This document shows, piece after piece, positions 59,863-64,000 of a stretch of 64,000 nucleotides of DNA. The stretch spans positions 1-64,000 of the forward strand of contig JABTUC010000006.1 in the NCBI GenBank assembly GCA_015075545.1. Reading direction: 5' to 3'. Both the position numbers and the translations under genes were made by a program. Numbering within the stretch: the stretch's first letter is position 1; every line of letters starts with the position of its first letter. The notes below the pieces were generated by a model. It did not search any database. It had not been told where the DNA came from and was given only the letters and a program-made list of their open reading frames with translations. The stretch comes from Ideonella sp. GTDB lineage: Bacteria; Pseudomonadota; Gammaproteobacteria; Burkholderiales; Burkholderiaceae_C.

Positions 59863-61110
59863 ATGAGATTGCCTTCGTCGGCTGTCGGGTTTGGTGTTGT
59901 CGCCGAGCGGGCGACGCTGTGCGTTGCGGCGGTGCTGCTGGCTTCGTGCGGCGCCAAGGAGGGTGGCGCACCGGCCGGCCCGCCCGCGATGCCGCCGCCC
60001 CAGGTGGGCGTGGTCACCGTGCAACCGCACGCGGTGGTGCTGAGCACAGAGCTGCCCGGGCGCGTGGAGGCGTTGCGCGTGGCGCAGGTGCGCGCGCGCG
60101 TCAACGGCGTCGTGCTCAGGCGCCTGTTCGTCGAAGGCAGCGAGGTCAAGGCCGGCCAGCCGCTGTTCCAGATCGACCCTGCGCCGTACCAGGCGGCGCT
60201 CGACCAGGCCAGCGCCACGCTGGCCAAGGCGCGCGCCAACCGCACCGTGGCCACCGAACTGGCCAACCGCTACAAGCCGCTGGCCGAGGCCAAGGCGGTC
60301 AGCCAGCAGGACTACGCCAACGCCGAGGCTGCGCGCTTGCAGGCCGAGGCCGACGTGGCCGCGGGCCTGGCCGCGGTGCAGACCGCCAAGCTCAACCTCG
60401 ACTATGCGCACGTCAGCGCGCCGATCGCCGGGCACATCGGCCGCGCGGTGGTGACCGAAGGTGCGCTGGTGAGCGCCGCCGAGGCGACGTTGCTGGCGAC
60501 GATCCAGCAGGTGGGCACCGTGTACGTCAACTTCACGCAGCCGAGCGCCGAGGTGCTGCGCCTGCGCCGCATGATGGAAACCAACCAGCTGCGCAAGGTG
60601 GCCGGCGGGCAGGGCGCCGAGGTGCGCGTGGTGCTCGACGACGGCAGCGAGCTGGCGCGGCCGGGCAAGCTGCTGTTCACCGACCTCACGGTCGATCCCA
60701 CCTCGGGCCAGGTGACGCTGCGCGCCGAAGTGCCCAACCCCGAGCGCCTGCTGCTGCCGGGGCAATACGTGCGCGTGCGCATCTCGCAGGCCGAGCTGCC
60801 GTCGGCGGTGCTGCTGCCGCAGCAGGCGGTGACGCGCACCGCGCAGGGTGACAGCGTGCTGGTGGTCGGTGCCGACAACAAGCCGCAGACGCGCGCGGTG
60901 CAACTCGGCCAGGCGCAGGGCAACGACTGGATCGTGCGTTCGGGCCTGGCCGCGGGCGAGCGCGTGATCGTCGACGGCTTCCAGAAGATGATGGTGCCCG
61001 GTGCGCCGGTCGCGCCGGTGCCGTGGTCGGCGCCGGTGGCGTCGGCGCGCGCCGCGTCGAGCGTCGCCCCGGTTCGCGCCGCATCGGCCGCCGGCAAGGC
61101 GTCGAAGTAG
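59863..61110 (+). CDS. RND efflux periplasmic adaptor lipoprotein (AcrA/MexA family)
   Basis: The product has 415 residues. A lipobox ends at C29 (LLASC) after a hydrophobic leader. A membrane-fusion fold follows: VNGVVLRRLFVEGSEVKAGQPLFQIDP is the lipoyl half-motif, then a helical hairpin and beta-barrel domains, ending in a Pro/Ala-rich tail. It links the inner-membrane RND pump to an outer-membrane channel. The pump gene starts 16 bp downstream. No TetR/AcrR-type regulator is visible upstream. Confidence 0.88.
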   Translation: MRLPSSAVGFGVVAERATLCVAAVLLASCGAKEGGAPAGPPAMPPPQVGVVTVQPHAVVLSTELPGRVEALRVAQVRARVNGVVLRRLFVEGSEVKAGQPLFQIDPAPYQAALDQASATLAKARANRTVATELANRYKPLAEAKAVSQQDYANAEAARLQAEADVAAGLAAVQTAKLNLDYAHVSAPIAGHIGRAVVTEGALVSAAEATLLATIQQVGTVYVNFTQPSAEVLRLRRMMETNQLRKVAGGQGAEVRVVLDDGSELARPGKLLFTDLTVDPTSGQVTLRAEVPNPERLLLPGQYVRVRISQAELPSAVLLPQQAVTRTAQGDSVLVVGADNKPQTRAVQLGQAQGNDWIVRSGLAAGERVIVDGFQKMMVPGAPVAPVPWSAPVASARAASSVAPVRAASAAGKASK

Positions 61111-61126
61111 GCGCCGAGGCAGCCGC

Positions 61127-64000
61127 ATGGCGCGCTTCTTCATCGACCGCCCGATCTTCGCCTGGGTGATCGCGCTGGCCCTGCTGGTGGCCGGCGCGGT
61201 GTCGGCGCGGTTGCTGCCGATCTCGCAGTACCCGACGGTGGCGCCGCCGTCGATCAACGTCAGCGCGTTCTACCCCGGTGCGTCGGCGCAGACGCTCGAC
61301 GAGACCGTGCTCAACGTGATCGAGCAGGAGATGAACGGCTCGCCGGGGCTGATCTACATGGAGTCGGTTTCGCAGGCCAACGGCTCGGGCTCGATCACGC
61401 TCACCTTCGAGACCGGCACCGACCCGGCGCTGGCGCAGGTCGACGTGCAGAACCGGCTCAGTCGCGCCACGCCGCGACTGCCCGCAGCGGTGAACCAGCA
61501 AGGCGTGCGCGTCGACAAGGGGCGCAGCAACTTCCTGCTGTTCACCATCCTGTCGAGCAGCGACGGTTCGCTCGACCCGGTGGCGCTGGGCGACTACGCG
61601 TCGCGCAACGTGCTGCCCGAGATCCAGCGCGTGCCCGGCGTCGGGCAGGCGACGCTGTTCGGCACCGAGCGCGCGATGCGCATCTGGCTCGACCCGGCCA
61701 AGCTGGTGGGCTACCGCCTGTCGGTGAGCGACGTCAACGCCGCGATCCGCGGCCAGAACGCGCAGGTGTCCTCCGGCACGATGGGCGACCTGCCGATCGT
61801 GCCGGGTCAGCAGATCAGCGCGACGGTGATCGTCAACGGCCAGCTCGACAGCACCGAGGAGTTCGGCAACGTCGTGCTGCGCGCCAACACCGACGGCTCG
61901 ACGGTGCGCCTGCGCGACGTCGCGCGCATCGAGCTCGGAGGCCAGAGTTACGCCACCGTGGCGCGCCTGAACGGCAAGCCTTCCACCGGCATCGGCGTGC
62001 AGCTTTCGCCCACCGGCAACGCGCTGGCCACGGCCGATGCGATCCACAAGCGGATGGACGAGCTGTCGCGCTTCTTCCCGAAGGGCGTGAAGTACGAGAT
62101 CCCGTACGACAGCTCGCGCTTCGTTCGCATCTCGATCCAGCAGGTGGTCGAGACGCTGTTCGAGGCGATGGCGCTGGTGTTCCTGGTGATGTTCGTGTTC
62201 CTGCAGAGCCTGCGCTACACGCTGATCCCGGCCATCGTCGTGCCGGTGGCGCTGATGGGCGCGGTGACGCTGATGATGGCGTTCGGCTACTCGATCAACG
62301 TGCTGACGATGTTCGCGATGGTGCTCGCGGTGGGCATCCTGGTCGACGACACGATCGTGGTGATCGAGAACGTCGAACGCATCATGAGCGAGGAGGGCCT
62401 GCCGCCGCGCGAGGCCACGCGCAAGGCGATGAGCCAGATCACCGCGGCCATCGTCGGCATCACCGTGACGCTGGCGTCGGTGTTCATTCCGATGGCGTTC
62501 TTCACCGGCTCGGTGGGCAACATCTACCGCCAGTTCTCGCTGGTGATGGTCAGCTCGATGCTGTTCTCGGCCTTCCTCGCGCTGTCGCTGACGCCGGCGT
62601 TGTGCGCCACGCTGCTCAAGCCCGTGGCCGCCGGAGAGCACCTGGAGAAGCGCGGCCCCTGGGGCTGGTTCAACCGCGGCCTCAAGCGCACCACCCAGCG
62701 CTACGAGGGCGGCGTGGCGTGGATCCTGCACCACGTGGGTCGCACGATGGTGGTGTTCGTGCTGGTGGTGGCGCTGGTGGTGTGGATGTTCCTGCGCCTG
62801 CCGGCGTCGTTCCTGCCCAACGAGGACCAGGGCTACCTGATCGTCAACGTGCAGCTTCCCCCGGGCGCCACGCAGGAGCGCACGCGCGCGGTGATGGAGA
62901 AGGTCGAAGGCTTCATGCTCGCGCAGCCCGAGGTGCAGAGCATGGTCGCGGTGATGGGCTTCAGCTTCTCGGGCCAGGGGCAGAACGCGGGCCTCGCCTT
63001 CGTGACGCTGAAGGACTGGAGCGAGCGCAAGGGCCCCGAGCATTCGTCGCAGGCGCTCGCCGGGCGCGCGTTCGGGGCGCTGATGGGCGTGCGCGACGCC
63101 TTCATCTTCGCGCTCGCGCCGCCGTCGATCCCCGAGCTCGGCACCGCCACCGGCTTCAACTTCCGCCTGCAGGACCGCGGCGGCAACGGCCACGCGGCGC
63201 TGGTGGCGGCGCGCAACCAGCTGCTGGGCATGGCCAGCCAGAGCAAGATCATCACCGGCGTGCGCCCCGACGGGCTCGAAGACGCGCCGCAGTTGCAGCT
63301 CGAGATCGACCGCGACCGCGCCGCCGCGCTCGGCGTGCCGTTCGACGCCATCAACGCGGCGCTGTCGACCGCGCTCGGCTCGGCTTACGTCAACGACTTT
63401 CCCAACCGTGGCCGGCTGCAGCGCGTGGTGGTGCAGGCCGACGCGCCGGCGCGCATGCAGCCGGGCGACCTGCTGGCCATCAACGTGCTGAATGCGCAGG
63501 GCAAGGCAGTGCCGCTGTCGGCGTTCGCCAGCACGCGCTGGGTGGTCGGGCCGATGCAGTCGATTCGCTACAACGGCTATCCGTCGATGCGCCTGGCCGG
63601 CGACGCTGCGCCCGGCTACAGCACCGGCGAGGCGATGGCCGAGATGGAGCGGCTGGCCGGGCAACTGCCACCGGGTTTCGCGTACGAATGGACCGGGCTG
63701 TCGCGCGAGGAGAAGCTCGCCGGTGCCCAGACCACGGCGCTGATCGTGTTCTCGCTGCTGGCGGTGTTCCTGGCGCTGTCGGCGCTGTACGAGAGCTGGA
63801 GCATCCCGGTGTCGGTGATGCTGGTGGTGCCGCTGGGCGTGCTGGGGGCGGTGCTCGGCGTGACGCTGCGCGGCATGCCCAACGACGTCTTCTTCAAGGT
63901 CGGCCTGATCGCGGTGATCGGCCTGTCGGCCAAGAACGCGATCCTGATCATCGAGTTCGCCAAGGATCTGCACGCGCAGGGCAAGAGCCTGGTCGAGGCC
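61127..64000 (+). CDS. RND multidrug efflux pump, HAE-1 family, truncated by window end
   Basis: The frame is open to the window edge with 958 codons; the family is usually about 1,040-1,060 residues, so roughly a tenth is missing. MARFFIDRPIFAWVIA is the canonical start. VGILVDDTIVVIENVERI in the proton-relay helix 4 has the two Asp residues, and the two large periplasmic loops, an NFRLQDRGG-type porter block and the second membrane half are visible. It would export hydrophobic compounds, possibly aromatic toxicants, together with the adaptor upstream. Confidence 0.9.
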   Translation, partial: MARFFIDRPIFAWVIALALLVAGAVSARLLPISQYPTVAPPSINVSAFYPGASAQTLDETVLNVIEQEMNGSPGLIYMESVSQANGSGSITLTFETGTDPALAQVDVQNRLSRATPRLPAAVNQQGVRVDKGRSNFLLFTILSSSDGSLDPVALGDYASRNVLPEIQRVPGVGQATLFGTERAMRIWLDPAKLVGYRLSVSDVNAAIRGQNAQVSSGTMGDLPIVPGQQISATVIVNGQLDSTEEFGNVVLRANTDGSTVRLRDVARIELGGQSYATVARLNGKPSTGIGVQLSPTGNALATADAIHKRMDELSRFFPKGVKYEIPYDSSRFVRISIQQVVETLFEAMALVFLVMFVFLQSLRYTLIPAIVVPVALMGAVTLMMAFGYSINVLTMFAMVLAVGILVDDTIVVIENVERIMSEEGLPPREATRKAMSQITAAIVGITVTLASVFIPMAFFTGSVGNIYRQFSLVMVSSMLFSAFLALSLTPALCATLLKPVAAGEHLEKRGPWGWFNRGLKRTTQRYEGGVAWILHHVGRTMVVFVLVVALVVWMFLRLPASFLPNEDQGYLIVNVQLPPGATQERTRAVMEKVEGFMLAQPEVQSMVAVMGFSFSGQGQNAGLAFVTLKDWSERKGPEHSSQALAGRAFGALMGVRDAFIFALAPPSIPELGTATGFNFRLQDRGGNGHAALVAARNQLLGMASQSKIITGVRPDGLEDAPQLQLEIDRDRAAALGVPFDAINAALSTALGSAYVNDFPNRGRLQRVVVQADAPARMQPGDLLAINVLNAQGKAVPLSAFASTRWVVGPMQSIRYNGYPSMRLAGDAAPGYSTGEAMAEMERLAGQLPPGFAYEWTGLSREEKLAGAQTTALIVFSLLAVFLALSALYESWSIPVSVMLVVPLGVLGAVLGVTLRGMPNDVFFKVGLIAVIGLSAKNAILIIEFAKDLHAQGKSLVEA

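Overview
The window is a very GC-rich, densely packed chromosome segment. Gene content and codon use point to a betaproteobacterium, most likely a Burkholderiales of the Rubrivivax/Leptothrix/Methylibium type. The evidence is the box benzoyl-CoA pathway with a BoxR regulator, an Ftr-type ferrous iron uptake operon as in Bordetella, tripartite tricarboxylate carrier genes, and GC-rich intergenic repeats of a kind I associate with that group. The assignment is inference, because no rRNA or other phylogenetic marker is present.

Region 1 (1-14781, + strand) is one tightly coupled operon for aromatic CoA-thioester chemistry. It starts with the end of a molybdopterin oxidoreductase, its Fe-S subunit and its membrane anchor (PadBCD-like phenylacetyl-CoA oxidoreductase), followed by a phenylacetate-CoA ligase. 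Next comes a complete 4-hydroxybenzoyl-CoA reductase (hcrC-hcrA-hcrB), whose beta subunit carries the four cysteines for the extra [4Fe-4S] cluster. The operon continues with a single-chain NfnA-NfnB-like flavoprotein, a protein fusing a rubrerythrin module to an aryl-CoA ligase, an enoyl-CoA hydratase, a BadH-like short-chain dehydrogenase, a DUF2249 protein and a second ferritin-like protein. The Nfn fusion could feed low-potential electrons to the reductase, and the two ferritin-like proteins suggest oxygen or peroxide handling around it. This is the most novel part of the window.

Region 2 (14871-19695) holds a 4-hydroxybenzoyl-CoA thioesterase-family gene and, divergently, an enoyl-CoA hydratase, an acyl-CoA dehydrogenase and an unassigned polytopic membrane protein. 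A lysophospholipid acyltransferase-family gene follows on the minus strand.

Region 3 (19799-35248) is the benzoate module. A long minus-strand operon encodes a DUF4863 protein, benzoate-CoA ligase, an alpha/beta hydrolase, a branched-chain-type ABC importer (livKHMGF) and feruloyl-CoA synthase. The divergent side has boxR and then boxC-boxB-boxA. The boxR and boxC promoters share the same architecture: a TGCA-N6-TGCA-type operator laid over the -10 element. The peripheral routes of region 1 and the ligases of region 3 therefore converge on benzoyl-CoA, which in this window is handled by the oxygen-dependent box route. No dearomatising benzoyl-CoA reductase and no boxD/boxZ dehydrogenase is seen here.

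Region 4 (35340-49176) is mostly housekeeping and envelope functions. It has a membrane-anchored Ser/Thr kinase coupled to an OmpA-like lipoprotein, a type II NADH dehydrogenase, an orphan Tat-type ABC solute-binding protein, an HtrA-like protease with MoxR, DUF58 and VWA genes, TatD, a uracil/deoxyinosine DNA glycosylase-family protein, a spermidine synthase-like protein and a PilB/GspE-type ATPase.

Region 5 (49342-64000) is transport. It has tctBA without tctC, a Fur-box-controlled porin-ftrABCD operon on the minus strand, an MFS exporter, a gamma-glutamyltransferase-family protein, and an RND efflux adaptor with its pump, which runs off the window end. I saw no tRNA, rRNA, CRISPR array, insertion sequence or phage gene.
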